In this document: in pieces, positions 51,021 to 59,630 of the stretch
Layout of the letters: each line of letters starts with the position of its first letter
Numbering within the stretch: position 1 is the stretch's first letter
NCBI GenBank assembly: GCA_903898715.1
Contig: CAIUGL010000142.1
Coordinates: 16,951 to 80,950 of the forward strand
DNA: 64,000 nucleotides
Origin: an uncultured Cytophagaceae bacterium
GTDB taxonomy: Bacteria; Bacteroidota; Bacteroidia; Cytophagales; Spirosomataceae
Direction of reading: 5' to 3'
The notes under the pieces: generated by a model
Databases searched by the model: none
Told to the model about the DNA's origin: nothing
What the model saw: only the letters and a program-made list of their open reading frames with translations
Translations under genes and position numbers: made by a program

Positions 51021-52277
51021 ATGTCAGTTTCAAGAAGAAAATTCCTAGGTCAATCCGTCCTTTCCTTAGCGGCATTTAGTATTGTGCCACGCCACGTGCT
51101 CGGAAAAGGCTTTCTGGCCCCTTCAGACCAACTCACCAAAGCAATTATCGGAACCGGCGGTATGGGCCGCGGACATATTCCATACGCAGGCACACGCGTC
51201 GTTGCTTTATGTGACGTCGACAAGAAAAACCTACAACTCGGTCTAGATAAAGTGGAGAAAGGCGTGAAAGCTTTCTCCGACTACCGTGAGATGATCCAAC
51301 TGCCCGAGGTGGACATTGTCCACGTGGCTACCCCGCCGCATTGGCACGGTATCATGGCCGCAGATGCAGCCAGGGCAGGTAAAGATGTTTGGTGTGAAAA
51401 ACCAATGACCCGGACGATTGGAGAAGGTCAAAGATTGAAAGAGGCTGTCCAACAGCATGGTCGGATTTTCCGATTAAACACCTGGTTCCGATTTGAAAGT
51501 AATTTTTACGGCTTGAATTGCCCGGTGAAACCGATGAAAAAACTAGTCGATTCTGGACTACTCGGTTGGCCACTGAAATTTACCGTAAGTAAACACACCG
51601 GTTTCGACTGGAAATTCTACTGGGTGGGCAAAACAGATTTGACGCCACAACCCGTTCCTCCTGAATTAGACTACGACGCTTGGCTCGGACCTGCGCCTTA
51701 CAAACCATATAACGTGCATCGTACCCACCAAACTTTCCGGGGTTACTGGGATTATGATGGTGGCGCGCTAGGTGATATGGGTCAGCACTACATGGACCCT
51801 ATTCAGTATATGTTGGGTAAAGACAACGAAAGTCCAGTATATGTTGAGGTAGACGCCCCCGTGCAAGATAAAGACGCCGTGGGAATCTTTAATCGCATTA
51901 CCTATACCTATGCAGATGGATGCCAAATCGTTCTTGACGGCGAGGCAAAAGATGAAAAAGTAGCCTACATCGAAGGGCCCAAAGGAAAATTATACCGCAA
52001 TTTCAAGTCAGACATCCCAGATTTGGAACGCAAATTAGCTGAGTTTCCAGAGCCTCCGGCCCAACAAATTGATTTCGTTGATTCGGTGAAAAACAGAACG
52101 CAATTTGCCTTGAATGAGGAGAATGGCCACCGGTCGTGTACACTCATCAATATGGGTTTGATTGCCATGCGCTTGCACCGCAATCTTAAATTTGACTCCG
52201 TGAAACAAGAATTTATCGGCGATCCTGAAGCAAATAGTCTCATCAATCAACCGATGCGCGCACCTTATATCCTCTAA
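51021..52277 (+). CDS. Tat-exported Gfo/Idh/MocA family oxidoreductase
   Basis: A Tat signal (SRRKFLGQSVLSLAAFSIV) leads a 418-residue NAD(P)-type sugar oxidoreductase. It has the Rossmann motif GTGGMG (44-49), the ATPPHWHGIMAADAARAGKDVWCEKPM block with the catalytic-region Lys of EKPM, and DYDGGALGDMGQHYMDP with a conserved His. Exported members hold their cofactor tightly and oxidise or epimerise sugars at C3. The DUF1080 gene starts five bases downstream, a pairing known for 3-ketoglycoside processing. Confidence 0.92.
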   Translation: MSVSRRKFLGQSVLSLAAFSIVPRHVLGKGFLAPSDQLTKAIIGTGGMGRGHIPYAGTRVVALCDVDKKNLQLGLDKVEKGVKAFSDYREMIQLPEVDIVHVATPPHWHGIMAADAARAGKDVWCEKPMTRTIGEGQRLKEAVQQHGRIFRLNTWFRFESNFYGLNCPVKPMKKLVDSGLLGWPLKFTVSKHTGFDWKFYWVGKTDLTPQPVPPELDYDAWLGPAPYKPYNVHRTHQTFRGYWDYDGGALGDMGQHYMDPIQYMLGKDNESPVYVEVDAPVQDKDAVGIFNRITYTYADGCQIVLDGEAKDEKVAYIEGPKGKLYRNFKSDIPDLERKLAEFPEPPAQQIDFVDSVKNRTQFALNEENGHRSCTLINMGLIAMRLHRNLKFDSVKQEFIGDPEANSLINQPMRAPYIL

Positions 52278-52282
52278 ACGAC

Positions 52283-54841
52283 ATGAAATATTTACTATTA
52301 GTATTGGTTAGTTGGCAAACCTTCGCGCAATCCTCCCGCGAGCAGCAACTTAATTTTCGAACCCAAGGAGCTACACCTGCCTTAAAAGCGGCAGCATATG
52401 CCAGCAAAGGCATGTACGAACCTACGCAGGCGACAGAAGCTTTCATATTAGCCAACGCAAAAAATCCGGCTGAATTAAAAGCATTTCTTCGAGATGACCT
52501 TCCCGAAGCGACGCAATGCGAACTGATTGGATTGATTGCCAAGCAAGATGAAAGCATTTTAGTTGGCAAATATCCAACGGCGAAACCACAGGTTACCGCA
52601 TTTATTTTAAAGCAATTATTAGCTAAGCCGCGTACAAACATCAGCATTAAAACCTGGGATGCCGCGCATCAAAGAGCATTTGTTCGTGCGGTGGGTACAT
52701 ACAAAGCCGCTTGGGCCTTGCCTCTTATTCAAAATTCGAATTTCAAAACGGAACAGATTATTTCCCAATTGCAAGTACAAGGGGCAAAAGGACTTCCTGC
52801 TGTTTGGGATATGTTAAAGTCGAATCAGGTTGATGCGCAAAAAATTGCCGACTTGACGACCACGCTAGCGGCCAATGAATTCTTAAAAGCTAAGCTTGGT
52901 GCCTACGAGCAGGCGTCAACTGCACAAAAAACGGTGTTATTGACCTACGGAAGTGATCGCCAGTGGCCAGAGGTAAAAACGTTTGTTTGGCGGGCCGTGC
53001 AATCGAATCATCCGCAACGTGCGGCTGGATTTGAGGCATTGACTTTTTGGGTTGAATTGAATGATTTTGATCTGATTGCTGAGAAATTATCCATTGCCCA
53101 GTTGCCGAATGAAATCAAGGCCCTTCAAAATTGCATGACGCAATTAATCAAGCAGGATGGTTCACGCAACAGTAAAATTACAGCCTTTGCCTTAGCATCT
53201 CCACACAAAAATAATTGGGTGCCTTTCGTTCAGGAAGTTGCCAATTTGGACTGGTTGTATGCTTTGGGAAAGAAAGATGAAGAAGCGTTGAAAGCATTTG
53301 TGCGCATAAATGGTCGTGCATTTGCGAATGTAGACCAACAAGTTTTACGTTACCGCAATGCGCTGGATTTAACCCAAAACTTGGATACACGGGAGCAGAT
53401 CTATAAGGGATTAGCGAAATGTAATTCATTAGCTGCCATACGGACGTTGTATTTGGGATTGAAAGAACCGAATGTTAAGCAAATTATCGTAGATGGGTTG
53501 GCCGCACTTTATGTGGCAAATCCTGCATTTCAAGGTCAAATGACTAAGGAGTGGACACTTGAAAACCAGTGGCAAATTTCGGATGCCGCGATGCGTGATC
53601 AAGTGATGAAAAGCAATCCTGGTCGTGGTTTTTATACGATGTACAATAGCACCGATTTACGTGGTTGGAAAGGTTTAGTAGATAATCCTGTCAAACGCCG
53701 TAAGACTTCTGCGGATACGTTGGCCATGAAGCAAATCAAGGCGGATTCGATTATGCGCAAAGGTTGGATGGCGCAAGGGGAGGAGTTACACTTCACGGGT
53801 CATGGCGACAATTTGTGTTCGGTTAAAGATTACCAAGATTTTGAATTAACGATTGATTGGAAAATTGAGAAAGAAGGCGATGCGGGACTTTACCTCCGTG
53901 GTTCTCCGCAAGTTCAGATTTGGGATACGGCATTAACGCGTGTGGGAGCACAAGTGGGTTCAGGAGGTTTATATAACAATCAAATTAATCCGAAGAATCC
54001 ATTAAAAGTGGCCGACAATCCTGTTGGCGAATGGAACACGTTTCGCGTGATCATGCGTGGAGAACGCGTATCTGTTTTCTTGAATGGTGAATTAGTCGTT
54101 GACAATGTGATTTTGGAAAACTACTGGGATCGTAAAATCCCTATTTTCATCAAGGATGCGATTGAATTACAAGCGCACGGAAATCACATTGTGTACAGAA
54201 ATATTTACGTGAAGGAATTGACTCCACAGCCTGTTTATACACCTGAGGAAGTTGGCTTTGAGCCACTTTTCGATGGCTCATCGCTGTTTAATTGGACTGG
54301 AAATACGACGGATTATTACCCGGTCAACGGCGAATTAGTGGTGGATCCGAAACGTGGTGGCAAAGGAAATTTATACACCAAAAAACAATACGGTGATTTC
54401 CACATGAAGTTTGATTTCCAGTTGACACCTGGCGCAAACAACGGCTTAGGTATCCGTACGCCATTAGAAGGTGACGCTGCCTACGTGGGGATGGAGTTAC
54501 AGATTTTGGATAATACGTCTCCCATCTATGCCAAATTACAACCTTATCAATACCATGGATCTGTCTATGGAATCATTCCAGCTAAACAAGGTTTCTTGAA
54601 GCCGGTAGGCGAGTGGAATGAGCAGGAAGTGATTGCAGAAGGAAATCGTATTAAGGTTATTCTAAATGGAGAAGTTATTACCGATGGCGACATTGTTCAG
54701 GCCATTAAAGATGGAACGCCTGATCACAAAGAACATCCAGGTTTGTTAAACAAAACAGGCCATATTGGGTTTTTAGGTCATGGGTCTCCGTTGAAATTTC
54801 GGAACATTCGAATTAAAGAAATCATTAAAAAGAAAAAATAA
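52283..54841 (+). CDS. Secreted protein with HEAT-like region and two DUF1080 (3-ketoglycoside hydrolase-type) domains
   Basis: The 852-residue protein has a short signal peptide (KYLLLVLVSWQTFAQ), a helical repeat region (about 20-440) and two jelly-roll DUF1080 domains: about 450-640 (FYTMYNSTDLRGWKG; DAGLYLRGSPQVQIWD) and 657-850 (GFEPLFDGSSLFNWTG; NNGLGIRTPLEGDAAYVGMELQILD). DUF1080 proteins hydrolyse 3-keto-disaccharides or 3-ketoglycosides. Two copies in one chain plus the helical part may allow binding of larger glycosides. It sits between the Gfo/Idh/MocA oxidoreductase and the molybdenum hydroxylase genes. Confidence 0.9.
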   Translation: MKYLLLVLVSWQTFAQSSREQQLNFRTQGATPALKAAAYASKGMYEPTQATEAFILANAKNPAELKAFLRDDLPEATQCELIGLIAKQDESILVGKYPTAKPQVTAFILKQLLAKPRTNISIKTWDAAHQRAFVRAVGTYKAAWALPLIQNSNFKTEQIISQLQVQGAKGLPAVWDMLKSNQVDAQKIADLTTTLAANEFLKAKLGAYEQASTAQKTVLLTYGSDRQWPEVKTFVWRAVQSNHPQRAAGFEALTFWVELNDFDLIAEKLSIAQLPNEIKALQNCMTQLIKQDGSRNSKITAFALASPHKNNWVPFVQEVANLDWLYALGKKDEEALKAFVRINGRAFANVDQQVLRYRNALDLTQNLDTREQIYKGLAKCNSLAAIRTLYLGLKEPNVKQIIVDGLAALYVANPAFQGQMTKEWTLENQWQISDAAMRDQVMKSNPGRGFYTMYNSTDLRGWKGLVDNPVKRRKTSADTLAMKQIKADSIMRKGWMAQGEELHFTGHGDNLCSVKDYQDFELTIDWKIEKEGDAGLYLRGSPQVQIWDTALTRVGAQVGSGGLYNNQINPKNPLKVADNPVGEWNTFRVIMRGERVSVFLNGELVVDNVILENYWDRKIPIFIKDAIELQAHGNHIVYRNIYVKELTPQPVYTPEEVGFEPLFDGSSLFNWTGNTTDYYPVNGELVVDPKRGGKGNLYTKKQYGDFHMKFDFQLTPGANNGLGIRTPLEGDAAYVGMELQILDNTSPIYAKLQPYQYHGSVYGIIPAKQGFLKPVGEWNEQEVIAEGNRIKVILNGEVITDGDIVQAIKDGTPDHKEHPGLLNKTGHIGFLGHGSPLKFRNIRIKEIIKKKK

Positions 54842-54844
54842 GTC

Positions 54845-55306
54845 ATGGCAATCACATTGACGATTAATCGAAAAAAAGTAAGCTTGGATATTGATTCCAA
54901 TACCCCGCTTTTGTGGGCTTTGCGTGATCATGTGGGGCTTTTAGGAACAAAGTTTGGTTGCGGTATCGCGCAATGCGGTGCTTGTACGGTTTGGGTAAAT
55001 GGAGAGCCCATGCGCTCTTGCGTATTACCAATTTCGGCCGTTGGCAACGCTCAAATCACCACCATCGAAGGATTAGATCCTGCGGGAAAACACCCGATTC
55101 AAGAAGCTTGGGACGAACTAGATGTGGCGCAATGTGGCTATTGCCAAGCGGGTCAAATCATGACGGCAGCCGCTTTATTGAAGAAAAATCCACACCCTTC
55201 GAAACAAGAAATTGTTGACGGCATGGCCGGAAATATTTGTCGGTGCGGCACCTACCACCGCATCCAGGAAGCAGTCGCATTAGCCTCTAAAAAAGTCAAG
55301 AAATGA
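54845..55306 (+). CDS. 2Fe-2S subunit of a xanthine-oxidase-family molybdenum hydroxylase (IorA-like)
   Basis: The 153-residue protein has both 2Fe-2S clusters of the family: the plant-type set C39, C44, C47, C59 (KFGCGIAQCGACTVW) and the helical set C97, C100, C132, C134 (QCGYCQAG; NICRCGTY). It passes electrons from the Mo subunit, encoded by the next gene with a four-base overlap. It has no signal peptide of its own; export would have to be in complex with its Tat-bearing partner. Confidence 0.94.
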   Translation: MAITLTINRKKVSLDIDSNTPLLWALRDHVGLLGTKFGCGIAQCGACTVWVNGEPMRSCVLPISAVGNAQITTIEGLDPAGKHPIQEAWDELDVAQCGYCQAGQIMTAAALLKKNPHPSKQEIVDGMAGNICRCGTYHRIQEAVALASKKVKK

Positions 55307-57387
55307 AAACGACACGTAGAAATTTTATCCAACAAACGGCACTCTTTACGAGTGTGTTTACCCTCGGATTTGATTGGTTTGAATCCAAGGGAGCTGGGAT
55401 GGCAATAGCTTCAGAGCCAGGTCGATTTAATGCTTTTTTGAGCATAGATGCGCTGGGGAAAATTCGCTTATACTCACCAAATCCAGAAATTGGACAAGGG
55501 ATTAAAACGGCTTTTCCTGTGGTTGTGGCTGAGGAATTAGATGTGGATTGGAAGCAAGTAGAAGTCTTACAGGCAAATTTAGATACACAGAATTTTGAAC
55601 GCCAGCTGACTGGTGGTTCTGGGGCCTTAAAACATTCATGGGAGCGTTTACGCAAAGCGGGTGCTAGTGTACGCCAAATGATGGTGCAAGCAGCTGCAAA
55701 TCAATGGAAAGTAGATGCAAGTGTTTGCAAGACAGCCAAAGGATTTGTGCTAGGCCCTTCAGGTCAGAAAGCCTCGTATGGTTCGCTAGCGGCGGAAGCG
55801 GCTAAGTTGCCCGTTCCTGCTACCGTTACGTTCAAAGACCGCAAAGATTATAAGATCATTGGTACGCGGGTTCGTGGCGTGGATAATAAAGATATTGTTA
55901 CGGGTAAACCAGTTTTTGGCATTGATGTTCGGAAGCCAGGAATGGTTTTTGCACAGATCGTCCGTCCGCCTTTTGGTGCCACATTGAAATCTTTCTCTGC
56001 GGAAGATGTGAAGAAAATGCCTGGCATTATTGACGTTGTTTCCTTTAAAAATAAGGTGGCTATCGTGGGTACAAGTACCTATGAAATCATGCAGGCGCGT
56101 CAGAATTTGACATGTTCGTATGGTTCGGATACGCCTTTGGAGGGAAATGATACGCATCAAGCGTGGTTTGATGCGGGGATGAAGTCGGATAAGGCAACGG
56201 TCCAACGGAAAGATGGGGATTTTGCGAAGGCCATTTCGGAAGCTGCCAAAGTCATTGAGGCAACGTATGAGTGTCCATTTATTGCGCATAGCCCGATGGA
56301 GCCAATGAACTTTTTTGCGGATGTTAAGCCGGGTTCAGTTTTATTAGCGGGTCCTACGCAGGTACCGCAGCCTGCTCAAAAAGCAGTTGCCACGTTATTA
56401 GGTGTTCCTGAAAATACGGTTCAAGTGGAGTTAACCAAAATGGGCGGTGGTTTCGGTCGGCGCTTAAATAATGACTTTGCCTTAGAAGCTGCTGAACTAT
56501 CGAGCATCATTAAAAAGCCAGTCTTGGTTATGTGGACACGTGAAGATGATATGGGGGGTGGAATTTACCGACCAGCTGTTCGCTACCATTTCAAAGCAGG
56601 TATCGATGCCAAAGGAAATATAACTTCGTTTTATCTACGTGGAGTAGGTTTGAATGCAGGTAATTCAACCCGTCAGGACAACTTCCCCGTAGGGGCAATT
56701 GACCATGTGTTAATCGAATCCGTAGATCAAAAATCTGCCGTAACTACGGGTCCATGGCGTGCACCAATTACCAATTTCTTAGGATTTGCGGAGCAGGCAT
56801 TTTTGGATGAAGTAGCTGAAGCAGCTGGAAAAGATCCGATTCAAATGCGCTTGGATTTATTAGCTCGTGTCAAATCAAATCCAGTGGGTAAAATTACCTA
56901 TGAGGCTGACCGCTTTGCAGAGGTGATCAAGCAGGTAGCTGAGAAGTCTCAATGGAAGAAAAAACCAGGGGTGCACCAAGGATTCAGTGTGTATTATTCG
57001 CATTTCTCCTATGTGGCACAAGTGGCAGAGGTACAAGTGAAAAATGGAAAACCACAAGTGACGCACGTAACTGCTGTGACGGATTGTGGCGAGGTTATTA
57101 ATTTAAGTGGTTCGGAGAACCAAGTCAAAGGTGCGATCATCGATGGCATGGGCCATGCGATGTTTGCTAAATTAAATTTTCAGGCGGGTGTGACGAGTCC
57201 AACCAACTTCAATGCGTATCGTATGATTCGAGGAAATGAAATTCCGAAAATTGATGCGTATTTTGTGGATAATGGCATAAGCCCAACGGGATTGGGAGAG
57301 CCGGCATTGCCGCCTACAGGTGGTTCAATCGCTAATGCGATTTATGCGGCAACTAAAAAACGTTTCTATAAACAACCATTCTATTGA
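55303..57387 (+). CDS. Molybdopterin-binding subunit of a xanthine-oxidase-family hydroxylase (IorB-like)
   Basis: The 694-residue subunit begins with a Tat signal (KTTRRNFIQQTALFTSVFTLG). It shows the Moco-binding features NPEIGQGIKTAFPVVVAEEL, LTGGSGALKHSWERLRKAG, LTKMGGGFGRRLNNDF, PWRAPITNFLGFAEQAFLDE and a C-terminal TGLGEPALPPTGGSIANAI with the catalytic Glu (GEPALPP). It matches isoquinoline 1-oxidoreductase-like or aldehyde oxidoreductase-like enzymes. The substrate is unknown; in this operon an aromatic aglycone or aldehyde freed from a glycoside is possible. It overlaps the acyltransferase gene by one base. Confidence 0.92.
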   Translation: MKTTRRNFIQQTALFTSVFTLGFDWFESKGAGMAIASEPGRFNAFLSIDALGKIRLYSPNPEIGQGIKTAFPVVVAEELDVDWKQVEVLQANLDTQNFERQLTGGSGALKHSWERLRKAGASVRQMMVQAAANQWKVDASVCKTAKGFVLGPSGQKASYGSLAAEAAKLPVPATVTFKDRKDYKIIGTRVRGVDNKDIVTGKPVFGIDVRKPGMVFAQIVRPPFGATLKSFSAEDVKKMPGIIDVVSFKNKVAIVGTSTYEIMQARQNLTCSYGSDTPLEGNDTHQAWFDAGMKSDKATVQRKDGDFAKAISEAAKVIEATYECPFIAHSPMEPMNFFADVKPGSVLLAGPTQVPQPAQKAVATLLGVPENTVQVELTKMGGGFGRRLNNDFALEAAELSSIIKKPVLVMWTREDDMGGGIYRPAVRYHFKAGIDAKGNITSFYLRGVGLNAGNSTRQDNFPVGAIDHVLIESVDQKSAVTTGPWRAPITNFLGFAEQAFLDEVAEAAGKDPIQMRLDLLARVKSNPVGKITYEADRFAEVIKQVAEKSQWKKKPGVHQGFSVYYSHFSYVAQVAEVQVKNGKPQVTHVTAVTDCGEVINLSGSENQVKGAIIDGMGHAMFAKLNFQAGVTSPTNFNAYRMIRGNEIPKIDAYFVDNGISPTGLGEPALPPTGGSIANAIYAATKKRFYKQPFY

Positions 57388-58394
57388 TGGCCATTCCCAA
57401 AGTTCAATATCTAGATAATCTGCGTGTCACAGCAACCCTTGCGGTATTGCTGATCCATTCGGCCGCAAATGTCTTATTGAACTTTGGGAAAATACCAGAT
57501 TCTGCTTGGTGGTTTGCCAACCTATACAATGGGGGTTTCCGGTATGCCGTACCTATTTTTGTGATGCTCTCCGGAGCATTATTATTACCCAGAGAGGAGG
57601 AGATAGGCTCATTTTTTAAGAAGAGCTTTCTGCGTATTATCGTTCCTTTTCTTTTTTACAATACCATTTTCACGGTGTTCAATTGGCAAGTCCGTCAGAG
57701 TGGCCGACCGCAAAGTTTAACGTGGATTTTTAATCAATTTTTTGACGGAGCATCGTACCATTTTTGGTACATCTACATGATTGTGGGTGTATACCTGTTT
57801 ATACCCATTATCGGTGTTTGGGTACGTCAGGCGCGTGAAAGTCATGTACAATTCTTTCTAGGTATGTGGCTGGTGACTATTTTGTTCGACAATCCACATT
57901 TTCCTGGATTGAGCCTCCCGGTCAAATTGCCTTATTTTACAGGTTATTTAGGTTATTTAGTTCTGGGTTTTTACTTAGCTAAACATTCATTTTCTCGAAT
58001 ATTGGCTTGGTCTTTGTTTTTGATTGGTACGCTTTGGACCATGCAAGGAACGTATGTGCAATCGCTCGAAGATGGAAAGTTTTATGGATTGTTATATGCC
58101 AATTTTTCGCCGAGTGTGGTCATATCGACGGCCGGCTTGTTTATGCTATTTAAGTCCTATGAGGGAACAATTCCAGGTACAGCTGGCTTTCGAGATTGGA
58201 TCAGTTCGTACAGTTATGGCATCTATTTAATTCACATCATTGTACTATTTTACTTGGTTAAATTCAAGATTTACGGGGCGATGTGGCACCCAAGTATTGG
58301 GATTCCCCTGACAGCCTTTACCTGTTTATTGATTTCTGGCGCGATAGTTTGGGTTTTGCGCAAAATCCCTGGGATGAAATACCTTGCAGGCTAA
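57387..58394 (+). CDS. Acyltransferase family 3 membrane protein
   Basis: The 335-residue, about ten-helix protein has the OafA/NodX-type start (VQYLDNLRVTATLAVLLIHSAA, with the catalytic-region His) and PIFVMLSGALLLPR. Such proteins move acetyl or other acyl groups onto sugars of surface glycans or secondary metabolites. The ATG at 57387 is embedded in the stop of the hydroxylase gene (TGATG); an upstream TTG was rejected. It probably ends the five-gene operon that starts at 51021. Confidence 0.9.
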   Translation: MAIPKVQYLDNLRVTATLAVLLIHSAANVLLNFGKIPDSAWWFANLYNGGFRYAVPIFVMLSGALLLPREEEIGSFFKKSFLRIIVPFLFYNTIFTVFNWQVRQSGRPQSLTWIFNQFFDGASYHFWYIYMIVGVYLFIPIIGVWVRQARESHVQFFLGMWLVTILFDNPHFPGLSLPVKLPYFTGYLGYLVLGFYLAKHSFSRILAWSLFLIGTLWTMQGTYVQSLEDGKFYGLLYANFSPSVVISTAGLFMLFKSYEGTIPGTAGFRDWISSYSYGIYLIHIIVLFYLVKFKIYGAMWHPSIGIPLTAFTCLLISGAIVWVLRKIPGMKYLAG

Positions 58395-58431
58395 GGATTT
58401 TTCGTACCTTTCGCGCCTATTGGTTCTAAAT

Positions 58432-58938
58432 ATGAAACTATTATTATCATTTGTGTTTGTTTTGGTAGGCCAACTAGCTTGGTCTCAAAATTCAACCATC
58501 TCCTCTGGTGGAGTAACTAAGTTGGTAAACGGCCGGTATTATTCCCACGTGATTGGTCAGTCAAGTGTCGTGACGGGGACAACGGTCAAGTCGGGCATCA
58601 CGATCCGCCAAGGGTTTAAACAGCCAAATTTACTTGCACGAAGTATTCAAAAATCAGGGTTGAAGGTACAAACAGCCGTTGAAAATCCGATTTCATATAC
58701 TGTTTTTCCTAATCCATTTGTGGATAAGTTACGCATTCAATTCTCTGAGAAAAGTACCTCAAAAACCTATTTGGTCATCTACGATATTGTCGGAAGTGTT
58801 ATGTGGGAAGCCACGTATGCTGAAGGAATTACCGAGATTAATCTAACTGATTTTCAGAATTTTCGTCCCGCAAAATATGTCTTGCACGTAGTGCAAACGA
58901 TGGGTAAGCCTTTTGTGGCTAGTATCGTAAAGGAATAA
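58432..58938 (+). CDS. Small secreted protein with T9SS type A sorting-like C-terminus
   Basis: ATG 58432 follows a -7-like TACCTTTC (58405-58412). The 168-residue protein has a signal peptide (KLLLSFVFVLVGQLAWSQ), a short beta region (VIGQSSVVTG, GITIRQGFKQP) and a C-terminal domain from about residue 88 (SYTVFPNPFVDKLRIQF, LVIYDIVGSVMWEA, AKYVLHVV), the usual type IX secretion sorting pattern. A longer frame from 58384 overlaps the acyltransferase and is rejected. It converges on the ABC ATPase gene with no gap. Confidence 0.85.
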   Translation: MKLLLSFVFVLVGQLAWSQNSTISSGGVTKLVNGRYYSHVIGQSSVVTGTTVKSGITIRQGFKQPNLLARSIQKSGLKVQTAVENPISYTVFPNPFVDKLRIQFSEKSTSKTYLVIYDIVGSVMWEATYAEGITEINLTDFQNFRPAKYVLHVVQTMGKPFVASIVKE

Positions 58939-59628
58939 TTATTGGTTGATAATTTTGCCATCCTGCATTTCAATGATGCGTGATGTTTTATTGGCAAATT
59001 CATTGTCGTGAGTCACAATTAAAAGGGTTTGGTCGAATTCTTGAGCTAATTCCTCAAAGGTTTTGAATACGATTTCACTATTTTTCTTATCCAAATTTCC
59101 AGTAGGTTCGTCACCCATAATCAACAACGGGTCATTGATTAACGCGCGAGCAATGGCAACACGTTGTTTTTGACCACCTGATAATTGGTTGGGCATTTTG
59201 AGCGCCTCGTTTGAAATACCTAACACCTTCAACTTTTCATAGGCTCGGTGCTCTACCTCGGATTCACTGTATTTTCCTAGTTTAAGGCCGGGTAACATCA
59301 CGTTTTTGAGGACATTGAATTCATTCAGTAAGTAGTGAAACTGAAATACAAATCCGATTTTTTCATTGCGAACACGCGCTAACTCCTTTTCGGATTTATT
59401 CGTCATGGCTACGTTGTCGATGAACAATTCGCCTTCATAGTCGGTGTCCATCGTCGAAAGGATATACAAAAGCGTCGACTTTCCACATCCAGATTTACCG
59501 ATTACCGAAACGAATTCACTTTGATTCAAACTGAAGTTGATGTTGTCTAACACCTTCACCGTCATGGGATCATGAAAGTATTTGGTGATGTTGGTAGCCC
59601 GTAAAACTTCTTTGTGAATATGTGCCAT
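58939..59628 (-). CDS. ABC transporter ATP-binding protein (LolD/MacB type)
   Basis: The 229-residue ATPase has Walker A GKSGCGKS (44-51), the Q-loop VFQFHYLLNEFNVLKNV typical of the LolD/MacB/FtsE group, signature LSGGQKQRVAIARAL, Walker B LLIMGDEPTGNLD and the H-loop IVTHD. It powers the permease encoded two bases upstream. Together with the adaptor lipoprotein it forms a MacAB-like tripartite system. Confidence 0.95.
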   Translation of the reverse strand: MAHIHKEVLRATNITKYFHDPMTVKVLDNINFSLNQSEFVSVIGKSGCGKSTLLYILSTMDTDYEGELFIDNVAMTNKSEKELARVRNEKIGFVFQFHYLLNEFNVLKNVMLPGLKLGKYSESEVEHRAYEKLKVLGISNEALKMPNQLSGGQKQRVAIARALINDPLLIMGDEPTGNLDKKNSEIVFKTFEELAQEFDQTLLIVTHDNEFANKTSRIIEMQDGKIINQ

Positions 59629-59630
59629 GC

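Noticed and set aside
55786..56289. 167-codon minus strand frame opposite the Mo hydroxylase
   Set aside because: The sense strand encodes conserved molybdopterin-binding motifs across the same bases; the antisense product is Arg/Ile/Cys-rich and looks random.
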